From Fusarium oxysporum f. sp. lycopersici 4287 (Eukaryota; Ascomycota; Sordariomycetes; Hypocreales; Nectriaceae): a stretch of 64,000 bases of DNA. The translations under genes were made by a program, and so were the position numbers. The stretch spans positions 868,001 through 932,000 of the forward strand of contig NC_030995.1 of the NCBI RefSeq assembly GCF_000149955.1, written 5' to 3'. The notes beneath the pieces are model-generated. The model was given only the letters and a program-made list of their open reading frames with translations, did not search any database and had not been told where the DNA came from. Position 1 is the first letter of the stretch. Each line of letters opens with the position of its first letter. Below are positions 44,667 to 54,925 of the stretch, piece by piece.

Positions 44667-47256
44667 GCAGCACAAAGAACACACAAGTGATGCAAGAGGA
44701 ACCTTGGGATGTCATAAAGAAGCTATATTGGGTAGCGCCTCGAAGGACTCAGAAACCACAACTGAGGGCTGTATTCACTCTGTAACAGCGTTTGATGGCA
44801 AACTACTCTTAATGGCCATATTCGAAGCCTCAGTCGGAGGAATGCAAGGTGCTGTTTGCATGGAGGTGATTCATTCACATTGAGGAAAGCTTGTCAGCCA
44901 GTCGAACTCCAAATCAGCGCAAGTTGAAGAGGTTGAAGAGACGGCTCAGAGCAGGAGGTTAAGGTTAGAGTCTAGTTGGACACTTTGGTGCAAATATGAA
45001 ATAAAATAAAGCGTGATCAATTTTACCTCAAGCTTTCTTCTTGTTGGGTGTGATTTGCGATTAGCATGCACATTAACGAGTTAGAGTTGGAGAAGCATCA
45101 AGCAATGGAATTTACTTGAGATCACGAGAGATGTCTTATCAGGGCGCAATGCATTGACTGGTAAGAGAACACTCCTCACTTCAGTATTAGAGCTGTCTAC
45201 CGGAGGAAGTTCGCCGGAGCATAAGCGTATGAGGCACTCAGATTCATCATGATCAACCGCTAAACCTCAGCCGTCAGTTTCAAACTCGGTACATGTGAGC
45301 TCAGGAACGGTGAAACCCAATATCAGAGAGTGTTTGGATGAAACTGACGGACGTTTAGTCTAGAAGCATAAAACTGGTGAGTTACGCCCGTAGAACGTTT
45401 GTCGGGTACTTGATATGACGCCTCGGGACGAATGGTGGGAGAGCTAGTAGGTTTTATGATAGTCTGTGGAGGTCCCGGGAATTCCAGTCACGGTGGCTAG
45501 TGGAATATAGAACGAAGGAGTCGGCACATGTGCAGCCTAACGCGGGAGATATCATCATGAGATTGGATATCAAGATGATGCGGGAGGATTATACAAGTTT
45601 AGTCAGAGATCAGCATCATGAGCTCATGGAGTCACGAATTGCGTAAATTCTAAATAACGTCCTCAGTTAAATCTCTAGTTCAAAATGGAATCGGATTTAA
45701 GAGTCCCGGAGTTTGCTCTAGCTCAGCCTCTCATGCCAGGCACCCACACGCCAAAGACCCTGGGGAAGAGAGCCCAAGCCGCGAAAGGTTATCGCCAGCA
45801 AACGTCTTCCCGTGGACGCTGAAGATACTCAATAGGACAAGTGTTGAGGAGATGGGACCTTTTGACCACCGCCACGAGAACCCTACCCTGCCTAGCAGGA
45901 TCGTCATGCGTGATGATGATCGCTGTGGTGTTTGAAGATCAAGGCGTTAGTCTTTCGGGAACACAGCGTTTTGCGAATGGCCTCATTTGCCTCTGTATAA
46001 TGCCTCAGCAAGTCGAAAAGACTCGTTACGTCTCTGTAATTCCAAATATCGATCTGAAGCTATCACCAGGTCCAGCAGTAGAGACATGTTAACGGGTACT
46101 GCCGAAAATAAAGCTTCCAGAACAAAGTCGAGAACCCACATAGCCCCCCCACGAAACGGGTCAAGAGCAGGATCCCAGAGTCTAGAACTCAGAAGCGAAG
46201 AACTTGGGAATTGTCAGGCGGTGGCAGTGAAAGAGAAACCAACTACTACAGTACTAGTTAGTGGCGAAACCATACGGATACAGTACATGCCTAGCGTTGG
46301 AGGAAAGCTTATTGCCCCAAAGCCAAGGGGAGGTAATGAAACATCAGAATGAAACTGGAAGTGATGTGTTGACGGGAGGCAGCTGAATAACTATCGCTTG
46401 AACCTTTCGTGAGAAACCATTGCCTTACCGTACCTATCAGAGGCGAGATGAGGCCTGAAAGCGCCAAGTTTTAAGACACGTCCGTTTCTGGCTGTTGTAT
46501 GTCGTATCTGTATGTGTGACGTGACGTTTGATTAACGGTGTAGAAAAAGGGAAAAAGGAGTAATTAGAGTTGGCCGTTGCCTCGTTGAATTACGAATGTT
46601 GTATTGTATTGTATTGGATCGCGGTGAATGCCGTAGCACATCCATCATTGCGCATCGCTTACTCTCAGAGCTTGTTATATTAAAATCACCATGTCCTCTC
46701 ACTTTCCCATGGCCAGCACGGCTTTTTCAATTCCTCATCTACCGCGGTAGATCTTCTCCTTCTTCTCTTTAGTACGACATTGGTGTCAGCGTTTTACTGG
46801 TTTATTTCAACACCACCCTTTTTGTTGTCTTGCCTTTGGTGGCTATCAATCAACAACGAACCAACCAACGCCAAGTTCATGTTATTGCTTTTTTCTACGA
46901 ATTGCATATCAAAGAGACTTCGACAATTTCTGTGGCTTTCTCTTTCGCGTTGTATTTTCGGCATCAGCGTCGACGTTGCATTGTGGCTTGCTACTCTCTT
47001 CGGCACTCACTCATCTCGCGTCTTACGTTACAGAACGTCGCTTGATGAAGACACCAATTCGGTATTCGGCGTCTCCTCCAACTGAGACATCGCGAGTATT
47101 CCCAATACAAGAAACAGATCCACCAAGACAAGGTAAATTTCACCAACAAACGCCTCCACTTACACATACTGACTCTCGAACAAGTCCCTACGCCTACTAC
47201 CGTGACATCGTGTCACACTTCGCTGAAGCATTACCAGCCAACTCTTCAGTGCAGAC
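44667..47256. other. Intergenic, 2.6 kb, possible gene remnants
   Basis: Several short open frames occur (45684-45824, 45841-46092, 45987-46352) that look like pieces of a decayed or unassembled gene, with Ser/Lys/Arg-rich translations, but I could not join them by plausible introns. The right end (46650-47250) is CT-rich and probably the promoter of the gene at 47257. Confidence 0.35.
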
Positions 47257-47580
47257 ATGTGTCGAATGATGATTTTCAGAGGACATTGCACGTGTTGCGA
47301 CCAGCCTCAGACTTGGGTTGACTTGACCCAAGAACTGTCATGCCTTGAGGCCAAGAACAACGGATGGTTCGGTGGATGTCGGCGAGGTATCCTTGTCGAA
47401 GAGCATGATTTCAACCAAGAATGCCCCGTATGTCATGAGGAAGACGAGGGCATTGGAGGCTTAGATGAAAGTCACATAATGCCACTTCAACAGACATCAC
47501 AAACACAAAGCAGCCTCGGCAAGAGAGCAGCCGGGGACCGAGGAGAATCTAGCGATGGCTCCAAGAAACAGAAGACTTGA
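47257..47580 (+). CDS. Small Cys-rich protein with bipartite nuclear-localisation-like tail
   Basis: Single exon, 107 residues. Cys at positions 2, 11, 13, 14, 29, 41, 56 and 59 include CTCC and a CPVC pair that could bind zinc. The C-terminal 20 residues contain KR followed after 12 residues by KKQK, the form of a bipartite nuclear localisation signal. The N terminus MCRMMIFRGHCTCC parallels MCTKTLIEHKCGH of the small protein at 35598. No signal peptide. Similar small MC-starting Cys/His proteins are common in Fusarium and uncharacterised. The 5' boundary rests on the first Met of the Cys-rich frame. Confidence 0.55.
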   Translation: MCRMMIFRGHCTCCDQPQTWVDLTQELSCLEAKNNGWFGGCRRGILVEEHDFNQECPVCHEEDEGIGGLDESHIMPLQQTSQTQSSLGKRAAGDRGESSDGSKKQKT

Positions 47581-47833
47581 ACAAAGCGCACACTTATCGG
47601 CGTTGGGTTTGCTTTTAGGAACCAGGCATAATGGGACGGGCAGGTTGATTTTCGACTGACTTATCGACGACCAACATATGCATCATCTATAATGAGAAGA
47701 GGAGAACAGTGGTAATGAATAATGAACAAGCAAGTTCAGGATCGTCGAGGAAACCATATTCAACGAATGTAATATATGTATCTATGGGTTCAATAATGTC
47801 TATTATATACACACACAAGAATGAATACCTAAT

Positions 47834-48673
47834 CTAAAACTCTTTCCCTTGCCAAGTCTCTTGAGCAGCCTTCCAGTATCTATCAGCATCAACTCTGACA
47901 TGAGCGACATGGGCACCTCCAGCAAACTTCTCTGTTCTAACAACAGCGCCATTGTCCTTTGCTTGTTGAGCATGTGATTCAACATCCTCCCAACCAACTG
48001 AGAGGTCTGCATCTCCGTAAAGGTATGCCCGCATAGTCTCCCGGCTGATTCTCTCAGGCGTATTGAGAGCCGAGGCATAGGCAGTATGCGGTTCCACACC
48101 TAACCATAGTTTGTAGTAGACCCATGCAAAACCCAGAAATACCCAGACAAGGGGAGACAAAAATGGTGGGAATCCGGTTGAGAGGACATGGTGATCTCGT
48201 TTCCAGTGGAAGTATCCCGGACATGAGTCCATCACGACAGCATGTCGCGGAATTGGTTTACCGCCTAGTGAAGTTTCCCACATCTCCCAAAGCGTGGCAG
48301 CAGAACTGACACCACCATTGGAAAAGATATGGATGAGAAAGCTGGGTGCATCTTCTTGTCCGTTATTGACAGACTGCAGAATTGGTAAAGCTGGCTCGAA
48401 TAGACGACGTCGTAGAGCTGGTTGAATATATAGCTTGGTAGAAGCGCGGAAGAGGAGTATGGCAGATGCTAGGTAGAGCTCGCGATACTGAGAGATGTAC
48501 TTTGCTATATGAATATCGCGAGCTTCCGACCAAGAAAGAATGATAATGAGTGGAGGATCACCAGAAGTTGTGGTTTTGGGAGTCGTTGGTGTTGATTCAG
48601 CGGGCCGAAAATATGATACGGCTGGACTAAGAACATCCATGAAAGCCAATGGTGATGCCTTGGAGGTTGCCAT
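47834..48673 (-). CDS. PaxU-like DUF829 (TMEM53) alpha/beta-hydrolase-fold protein
   Basis: Single exon, 279 residues. Signatures of the DUF829/TMEM53 family: LIIILSWSEARDIHIAKYISQY near the N terminus, HIFSNGGVSSAATLW with the candidate nucleophile Ser, VMDSCPG, and near the C terminus a WEDVESHAQ segment and the His in GGAHVAHVR. A hydrophobic stretch (about 170-190, PLVWVFLGFAWVYY) could be a membrane span. Fungal members are often labelled PaxU after a protein of the paxilline cluster, but their biochemical activity is not established. No indole-diterpene biosynthetic genes are present here, so the label should not be taken to mean that pathway. It lies 310 nt from the glycosyltransferase gene on the same strand. 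Confidence 0.88.
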   Translation of the reverse strand: MATSKASPLAFMDVLSPAVSYFRPAESTPTTPKTTTSGDPPLIIILSWSEARDIHIAKYISQYRELYLASAILLFRASTKLYIQPALRRRLFEPALPILQSVNNGQEDAPSFLIHIFSNGGVSSAATLWEMWETSLGGKPIPRHAVVMDSCPGYFHWKRDHHVLSTGFPPFLSPLVWVFLGFAWVYYKLWLGVEPHTAYASALNTPERISRETMRAYLYGDADLSVGWEDVESHAQQAKDNGAVVRTEKFAGGAHVAHVRVDADRYWKAAQETWQGKEF

Positions 48674-48983
48674 GATGAGGCCTTGATTGAGCTGTTCTGG
48701 GTCTGGATGATAAACAAGCTTTGGATTTGGTCCGGCGAGGATATATGTTCGTTTTATACATAAACGATGTCCGGACTCTTGCCCTCCGGGCGATGCTCCG
48801 TAATCATCGGCCTATTTGAGGAACCGCGGGCCCCGCTGGGACCGGAGCCGGACGGAGGAACAGAGCCAATGGACCGGAGGCTTTCGGAGACTTTTTCTTA
48901 CACATGGCAGCAATCATAGGCTCAGACTCTTTAGAAAATAATGTATTATGGGTGATGCCAAGGCTATTCTATGTCGATACTCA
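48674..48983. promoter_or_regulatory. Promoter of the PaxU-like gene, rich in CCGG/CGGAG sites
   Basis: Contains many CCGG or CGGA elements between 48728 and 48890, including CCGGAGCCGG (48842-48851), ACGGAGG (48852-48858) and the direct repeat CGGAG-N5-CGGAG (48875-48889), plus a CCAAT box at 48866-48870. CGG triplet arrays suggest binding by a Zn2Cys6 factor. Confidence 0.4.
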
Positions 48984-50393
48984 TCATGTCTCCAAACTTT
49001 CAACAGAGAGAACCTGCTCCTCGATAAAGTCAAAGAATTTCATTGCTTCATTCTCAGCCTTAATCTCATCAACCCTCTTCTTGAAGCTGTCATCTGCCAA
49101 GATACGATCGACACCTGACCGCACCGTATCTGGTGTAGGCCTGCCCGTTTTCAAGTTGACCGCAACACCACTCCATTCTCCGCGCATTGCAATCTCTGGT
49201 TTGTCCTCAGTCTCACCTGCAAGAACCAAAGGAACACCGTTAGTTACTCCGTGAAGAAAGCCACCATACCCAGCATTCATGACGAACACCGAAGCATGAG
49301 GCAGGAGAGCGTCGTAGGGGAGATAATCGATGACGCGGGTGTTGGAAGGAATAGTGATGTCGTCAGGAAGAAAAGCTCCCCTTTTCCCGAGGATTGCTAC
49401 CACGAGGAGGTCATCGCAGTCAGAGAGGGCGTTGATGGTAGGAATGATAAGGTTGGTTGCGTCGCGAGCAATAGTTCCCTGAGTTACTGCAACGATACGT
49501 CGGTCCCCGCGCTTCACATCATCCCACCAAGAAGGATAGGCAAAGTCTGCAGGAATAGGTTTGGGTGTTGCGCAACCTGAGAACTTGACGTTTGAGGGTA
49601 CATCAGACCGAGAATACTCGAGACTGGGAGGACACATCTGAATCGAAAGATCATGCATGAGCATCCAATGGTGAAAAGGAATCTGAGGTTCTAGAATCTC
49701 AGTGGTGCCAAGACCCTTAAGAACCTCTTCCTGGTGGGCGATAACATCAGCGAAAGGTCCACCAACCATCATCTGATTCATGAATTGATTTCTCGCACGG
49801 CCAGACTCTGTTGAGTCAGGAGGAAGACCCGGACCAAAAGGTGCAGTGTCGATGCTGGTAGCCATGTAAGGAATAGGATTCAAGTTGATCACCTTGGGTC
49901 GCTTGGTATATCCTTTGGGGAGAGGTCCACCGAGGGAGATAGGATTAGCACCCATAAAGCACGTCTCTGGCATAACAACCACTTCCCTCTCTGGATCCTC
50001 AGCTCTGATACCCTCGAGGACTCCTTTGAGGATCCTCCAGCGCTCAGGAGTTTGTCCAGTGAAGATATGTCTGATATCATAAAGAAGTCGAGGAATGCCA
50101 GCGGGGATAGCCTCACGTTCTGCCATAAGCTTGGGGTTCACTAGAGGTGGGACGGTAACGTGTTGGACGCCGGCGTCTGTGATTGCTTTTTCGAATTGGT
50201 CACCGGCGATGAAAGTGACCTCGAAGCCACGCTGGACGAGATCTTCTGCGACTCGAATCAAGGGGTATGTGTGGCCGTCCACAGGAGTTGCACCAAAAAC
50301 AAGATGGGGTTTACTGGTGTTGGTTGGGCCAGTGATTGTTGTCTGCTCGATACCAGTAGCTGTTTTAGCTACATCAGACAGATGGGATGCCAT
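48984..50393 (-). CDS. Family-1 (UGT/MGT-like) NDP-sugar glycosyltransferase
   Basis: Single exon, 469 residues. The N-terminal Rossmann fold starts HLVFGATPVDGHTYPLIRVAEDLVQRGFEVTFIAG; its His-41 corresponds to the catalytic His that follows the first strand in this family. The C-terminal domain holds the donor-binding segment around residues 370-400: VFVMNAGYGGFLHGVTNGVPLVLAGETEDKPEIA, equivalent to the HGG-N-x-x-E region of macrolide-type and plant UGTs; here Asn and Gly replace the usual His-Gly, and Glu-Asp-Lys occupies the usual DQ site. These enzymes transfer glucose or similar sugars to small hydrophobic acceptors, in detoxification or secondary metabolism. No signal peptide or membrane span is visible. 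Acceptor unknown. Confidence 0.9.
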   Translation of the reverse strand: MASHLSDVAKTATGIEQTTITGPTNTSKPHLVFGATPVDGHTYPLIRVAEDLVQRGFEVTFIAGDQFEKAITDAGVQHVTVPPLVNPKLMAEREAIPAGIPRLLYDIRHIFTGQTPERWRILKGVLEGIRAEDPEREVVVMPETCFMGANPISLGGPLPKGYTKRPKVINLNPIPYMATSIDTAPFGPGLPPDSTESGRARNQFMNQMMVGGPFADVIAHQEEVLKGLGTTEILEPQIPFHHWMLMHDLSIQMCPPSLEYSRSDVPSNVKFSGCATPKPIPADFAYPSWWDDVKRGDRRIVAVTQGTIARDATNLIIPTINALSDCDDLLVVAILGKRGAFLPDDITIPSNTRVIDYLPYDALLPHASVFVMNAGYGGFLHGVTNGVPLVLAGETEDKPEIAMRGEWSGVAVNLKTGRPTPDTVRSGVDRILADDSFKKRVDEIKAENEAMKFFDFIEEQVLSVESLET

Positions 50394-52337
50394 GATCGTG
50401 TCAGATAGAGGGAGAGAGGATAGTCAAAGAGAAATTGAGACTGGGTGTACAACAAGAGTTATGAAAGCAACACTTGGGAGACAGGGCATTGAAAGAGAGC
50501 AGATGCGTTCCTTTTATTCCTGGGAAGCATCCTGAGGTAGTAATCATTCTTGATACCATATCTCTCGGCTTCTCAAAGGCCGAGAACCCTGCTGCAGGTA
50601 TGCTCAGCTACTGGGACAGAATGCAGGCCGTTAACAATGAAAACCAATGAAAGTCCATATTTCCCGAAAACTTAGGCCTCATGAAGCAAGGTTCCAGGAC
50701 GACCTTCCGGATCTTGATATTGCAGCAAAGCCCCAGAGCTGACGTCTCGATAGATGACCTAAAGATACCCCTATATGCAAGTCTGCTTACTGTAAGACGA
50801 TCTGAAATCCACAATTGGCAATCCAAGAAGTGTCCAAGCCTCCAGCCCTGCCATCATTTGGTTTCTGAGCCAATGGATCCCGGCACGTTATGGAGTTGAA
50901 TATGACAAGCGCCGCGCTATCGTGGTAGTGTAGTGGTGCATCAGCCCTATCTCGGCTGTGTAAGATGATGACATCTGCATGCTCTTCCTTGATTCGCCCC
51001 CAACCTATACGATATGCGAGTAGATGCTGAAAAAAAAAGTGAGATTTTCGTTTCACTTCGGAAAGTTCTTGTAGTAAAAAGCTGCGGATAATATGTTAAT
51101 GTTGCGGAGTTTGGAAGTGCATGTGCACTCAAACCACCGACAACCAATACATTAGGAATGCCAAGCATGAACCAGTATCTTTTATACATATGCCAGGAGG
51201 AGGATGGAGCACGCTCGTCTAGTGATATGTAAAAGACTAGGTTCTGTAAGCGGGTTGCTTTGTCTACAAGACAAGGAACTTCAGTCAGTAATGGCTCATT
51301 TCGTTGCTGACATGATTGATATTTGAGGTATCAGATCGATAATGCACAGTCTAGGCAGTAGCTTACTATTTTCTAGTAGCGAAACTTAGGACCACTTTCA
51401 GAGTTGAATGATTATAGAACAAATTACGTGAAAGTGCAAATGCCATAGTGAGGTTGCTTAATACAGAGCCAAGTTTCAGATTAGCAGCCTCGCAGTAAGC
51501 TTGCGAGAATTAGTCAGCGCGGTGTCTTGTTTCTCGTTTATCCTAACCAGTCGGTAACTCAATTATTCTGCTATGACATTCTCTTGAAACCTGGAAACAA
51601 GACTGAGTGATGGTGGATGTAGCACCGGATCTCGGGGTCTTATTCGTTGAGCCCCAATATCTTGTTCTCTTCGGGAGCCTGCAGGACATTCGTGTATCTC
51701 CACCATGGAGCAGATAACGAAAAGCTCGTTTATGGGCTCTGTATATGATCAGACTTGGTCACGTATAACCCTGCGAACTGTGATCTGCGAGATCTGGGTG
51801 CAAGCAACGACATGAAGTAGCAGGATATTCTTATACGAAGTTTCACATCAATTGCATTATCTACTTACCAAGTTCATAATTAGGTTGGCATGTCAGGCAT
51901 AGAAGAAATTTGATCTCAGTCCAAAGAAGGACATAATATCACTGACCATGACCCTTTAGTATGTTTACGAGATAACTAAACCTCGAGCCCCCAAGCTATT
52001 TGAATATGAAAATCTTCTAATCAGATGAGCCATGGAAGTAAGGTATATATAGGTATCGTCTAGGACTGATTCAAGGTAAGCTACGTCATAACAGGCAGAA
52101 ATATTGTCTTTTCAGCGAGTCTCCTATTGTTGTTGGACCTTCCACGCTATGTAGCCGAGTCCAAGAAGGAAGGCGCCTCCATGGCAGTGCCAAGAGAGGT
52201 GCCTGTCTTGATGCACAGGTAAACCCCGTTTTAATATTTCCGAGTGTTTCTGAAATCATATTTTATCCCCTGCATCAACAACCTCGCCGTTTCTAACCTC
52301 CCCCGATAACCTTACACCTCAGGTGCTCATTGTCAAG
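50394..52337. other. Intergenic, about 1.9 kb
   Basis: Upstream of both the glycosyltransferase (minus strand) and the aspartic protease (plus strand). Rich in short unrelated ORFs, none convincing. No tRNA or repeat is recognised. Confidence 0.45.
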
Positions 52338-53811
52338 ATGAGATCGCTTCACTTTATCTTCATTCTCCTCGCCATCATCACATGCCCTGCTATTGCGGCC
52401 GTGGCTGCCAATCAGGTTGCTCAGGCACACTGGGATATTTCAACTTCACTCAACGGCTTCTCCTTTGAACGAGCCAAGCCTATCTCTGCCAAGACTATTG
52501 ACCGCACCGGTGTTCGAATGTCACGACTCAAGAGCCTCAAGCACAAGACTGACTCCTATCCGAGATCTGCTCTCTCCCATCTCACACGAACTCATCTCGC
52601 AACAGCCGGAAAGGGTACCGTCCCTCACCAAAACATTTCTGCTGTCGGGAGCTTCTCCACTGCGTACGCCATTCAGTGCACCTGGGACGATGCCCCCGTT
52701 TGGCTCATCTTCGACACTGGAAGCTCTGATACTTGGGCCGCCAAGACTGGATTCATCTGTGAGGATGCATCCGGTAACGTGAGGAACGCCCAATCTCCAT
52801 GCAGTTTCGGTCAACCTCATATCAAGAGCTTCCTTCACGATATCTCTGAAGTCTACTTTCATCGCCGTTATGGTTCTGGAGAGGATGTATCAGGGCCCAT
52901 GGGAGTCTCTGATATCGCTTGCGGTGGCATTTTGGTCCCCAAACAGCAAGTTGGCTTGGCCAGTAGAGCCTATTGGCGTGGCGACAACACCACTGTTGGT
53001 ATTCTAGGCCTTGCCTATCCGTCTCTAACAAGCGCCTATCTCGGTGACCCCAACGACACATCCGATGAATCTGAATGGAACAATTACCCTTACTCGCCTT
53101 GGTTCACCACAGCTATCTCAAAGGGCGTGGTCGATCCTGTCTTCAGCGTCTCTATCGAAAGAAACACCAGTGATGGTGTCCTGGCCTGGGGTGGCCTTCC
53201 TCCTATGCCATGGGGACCCAAGTCATTCGCAGCAACAGATCTCGTCATTGTCAGTTGATCCGGCAGGGATTGGGTTTTCTCAACGTTCATGTTTCTGACA
53301 AACTTACAGGCCAAATTAGTTGAGCGAGAGAAGACTGGCTGGGAACCCTCTTTCTACACCATCATTCCTGATGGCTTACAATGGGGAAGCACAACAGACA
53401 CGGCAAAATACCCCTACATCGTTGACACTGGGACCACAATGATGCATATTCCTCCTCGTTAGTCAGCCTGCTTCACATTCCTGATGTTTACTGACAGCCC
53501 TAAAAGCACTGACTGAAGCCATCGCCAAAGCCTTCCAACCCCCAGCCACATGGATGTTTGAGTGGAGTGCCTACTTTGTCGATTGCAATGCCATCCCTCC
53601 TCATTTTGCGGTCATCATCAAAGGGGTCCGGTTCTGGATCAACCCAGCTGATCTGATCTATCAAGATTTCGCCGAACCGGTGACTGGAAAATGTGCAATT
53701 GCAATTTCGACGGGAGGATCTGGGCCATATATTTTGGGAGACCTGTTCTTACAGAACGTTGTGGCTGTCTTCGATGTGGGTGGCGCAGAGATGCGCTTCT
53801 ACTCCAAATAG
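52338..53811 (+). CDS. Secreted pepsin-type aspartic protease
   Basis: Three exons, 52338-53249, 53310-53457 and 53498-53811, introns of 60 and 40 nt with GT-AG ends; 457 residues. A signal peptide is evident (MRSLHFIFILLAIITCPAIA). A propeptide-like segment follows to about residue 100. The two catalytic motifs are intact: FDTGSS (Asp-116) and VDTGTT (Asp-343). The C-terminal YILGDLFLQNVVAVFDVGGAEMRF is the usual end of pepsin-like enzymes. It would be secreted or vacuolar and cleave proteins at acid pH. No GPI-anchor signal follows. The ATG at 52338 is preferred over one at 52323 because it begins the signal peptide directly. The 40-nt second intron is short but has a CTGAC branch and CAG acceptor. 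Confidence 0.92.
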
Positions 53812-54319
53812 CTGTCCGTGTCTAGGAAGCCTGTCACCTAAGAAGCAAATAAGGGGTGTAGCTCTGTAGAGGCAGAATGTCAAAGGTGTAAAATATACTG
53901 GTTGAAGCAGAAATTGTTGCCATCATGCATTCAGTGCTTCCATGAATAAGCCATAACATGATCGGTCAGCTAACGCTAGCGTATGAAGCAAGATGTCTCT
54001 GCCCAGGGGTTCCAGGGTGGAGACGCCCATAGAACTACAGATACGAGTAAGGATGGTGTCTATATGAATCTAGCTCTCTAACATAAGACTAAGTGCATAG
54101 GTAGGTAATCACTCGAGTTCCAAGCTCCAAACAAGTTTGATATTGGATGCTTTACACTGGCAGTACATGGCATGGTGCTGATCTCGATACCCCTGGATGT
54201 ACAAGAGGGGCCACACACCACTGCAACAAAAATGGGGTAATAATGTAAGGCCAGTGGACTGGTCTTAGACACATAATCCAGAACAGAAACTCTAGTCCTC
54301 AGCAAAATATCAGCCAAGA
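53812..54319. other. Intergenic
   Basis: 3' flank of the protease gene and upstream region of the tRNA gene. Nothing recognised. Confidence 0.5.
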
Positions 54320-54472
54320 GCCTGGCTGGCGTAATGGTTAACGCGTCTGACTGTCAGTATTTCCCCTCAACTCCTTGATGCTCAACCCAAGGTTCAACAT
54401 CTGGTTCACAATCATTGCTAACGTTTGTTCAGTCTAATCAGAAGATTGCCGGTTCGAGTCCGGCGTCGGGCT
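54320..54472 (+). tRNA. tRNA-Arg(UCU) gene interrupted by an 80-nt spliceosomal-type intron
   Basis: The exons 54320-54352 and 54433-54472 give a complete 73-nt cloverleaf: acceptor GCCTGGC/GTCGGGC (seven pairs, two wobble), D arm GCGT/ACGC with loop AATGGTTA, anticodon stem TCTGA/TCAGA, loop CTTCTAA with anticodon TCT, T arm GCCGG-TTCGAGT-CCGGC. A and B boxes match Pol III consensus and TTTTT follows at 54474. From memory, the D and anticodon arms closely match yeast tRNA-Arg(UCU). The insert 54353-54432 starts GTCAGT, has GCTAAC at 54417-54422 and ends TTCAG 11 nt after the branch A, exactly a fungal pre-mRNA intron. It lies between bases 33 and 34. Cutting at the canonical 37/38 site (54357-54436, also 80 nt) would give anticodon GTC (Asp) in an Arg-like body. 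The discriminator base would be T, which is unusual. Confidence 0.75.
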
Positions 54473-54925
54473 GTTTTTATTCTTTTTTATCTTTTCATAT
54501 AGAATCGGCGGGCGTTGAGGGCTTGGATTCATGTCTGTTCTTCTGGGCTGAAATACTGGCTTCTGCCTCCGCGAGTAGACGCGGACGCTCTGCTCTCCTC
54601 GGCAATTTTTATTGCCAAAATTGTATTCAGAAGAATACTGTCGACTTAAATTTCCAGTTTGCAAAGTTTGAAGGGGTTTCGATCCAGATAGAAACGACAG
54701 TTGGTACTTCAAGTATTAGGGGGCCTCTTCTCCATTGCCACTTATACAGCGTCATCTCGCAATGACGGTATCAGTCAGCGCAGAGTAACCCTTAGCTTTA
54801 TCCTTAGGTTTTCACTGCTTGTGAATAAGAATCAACTGGCGCGTGAGACACCAGGAACTGATGCGCGAAGCCCGGCGATTTCTTACTCCATGAACTGCTT
54901 TCTGTGTATGTCAATATCTACACCA

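Noticed and set aside
47834..50393. Indole-diterpene biosynthetic cluster
   Set aside because: Only a PaxU-like protein is present; prenyltransferases, cyclase and P450 genes expected for such a cluster are absent from the window.
54357..54436. tRNA-Asp(GTC) with an 80-nt intron at the canonical 37/38 position
   Set aside because: The tRNA body matches Arg(UCU) rather than Asp, and the alternative boundary has exact spliceosomal signals. Kept as the competing explanation in the finding.
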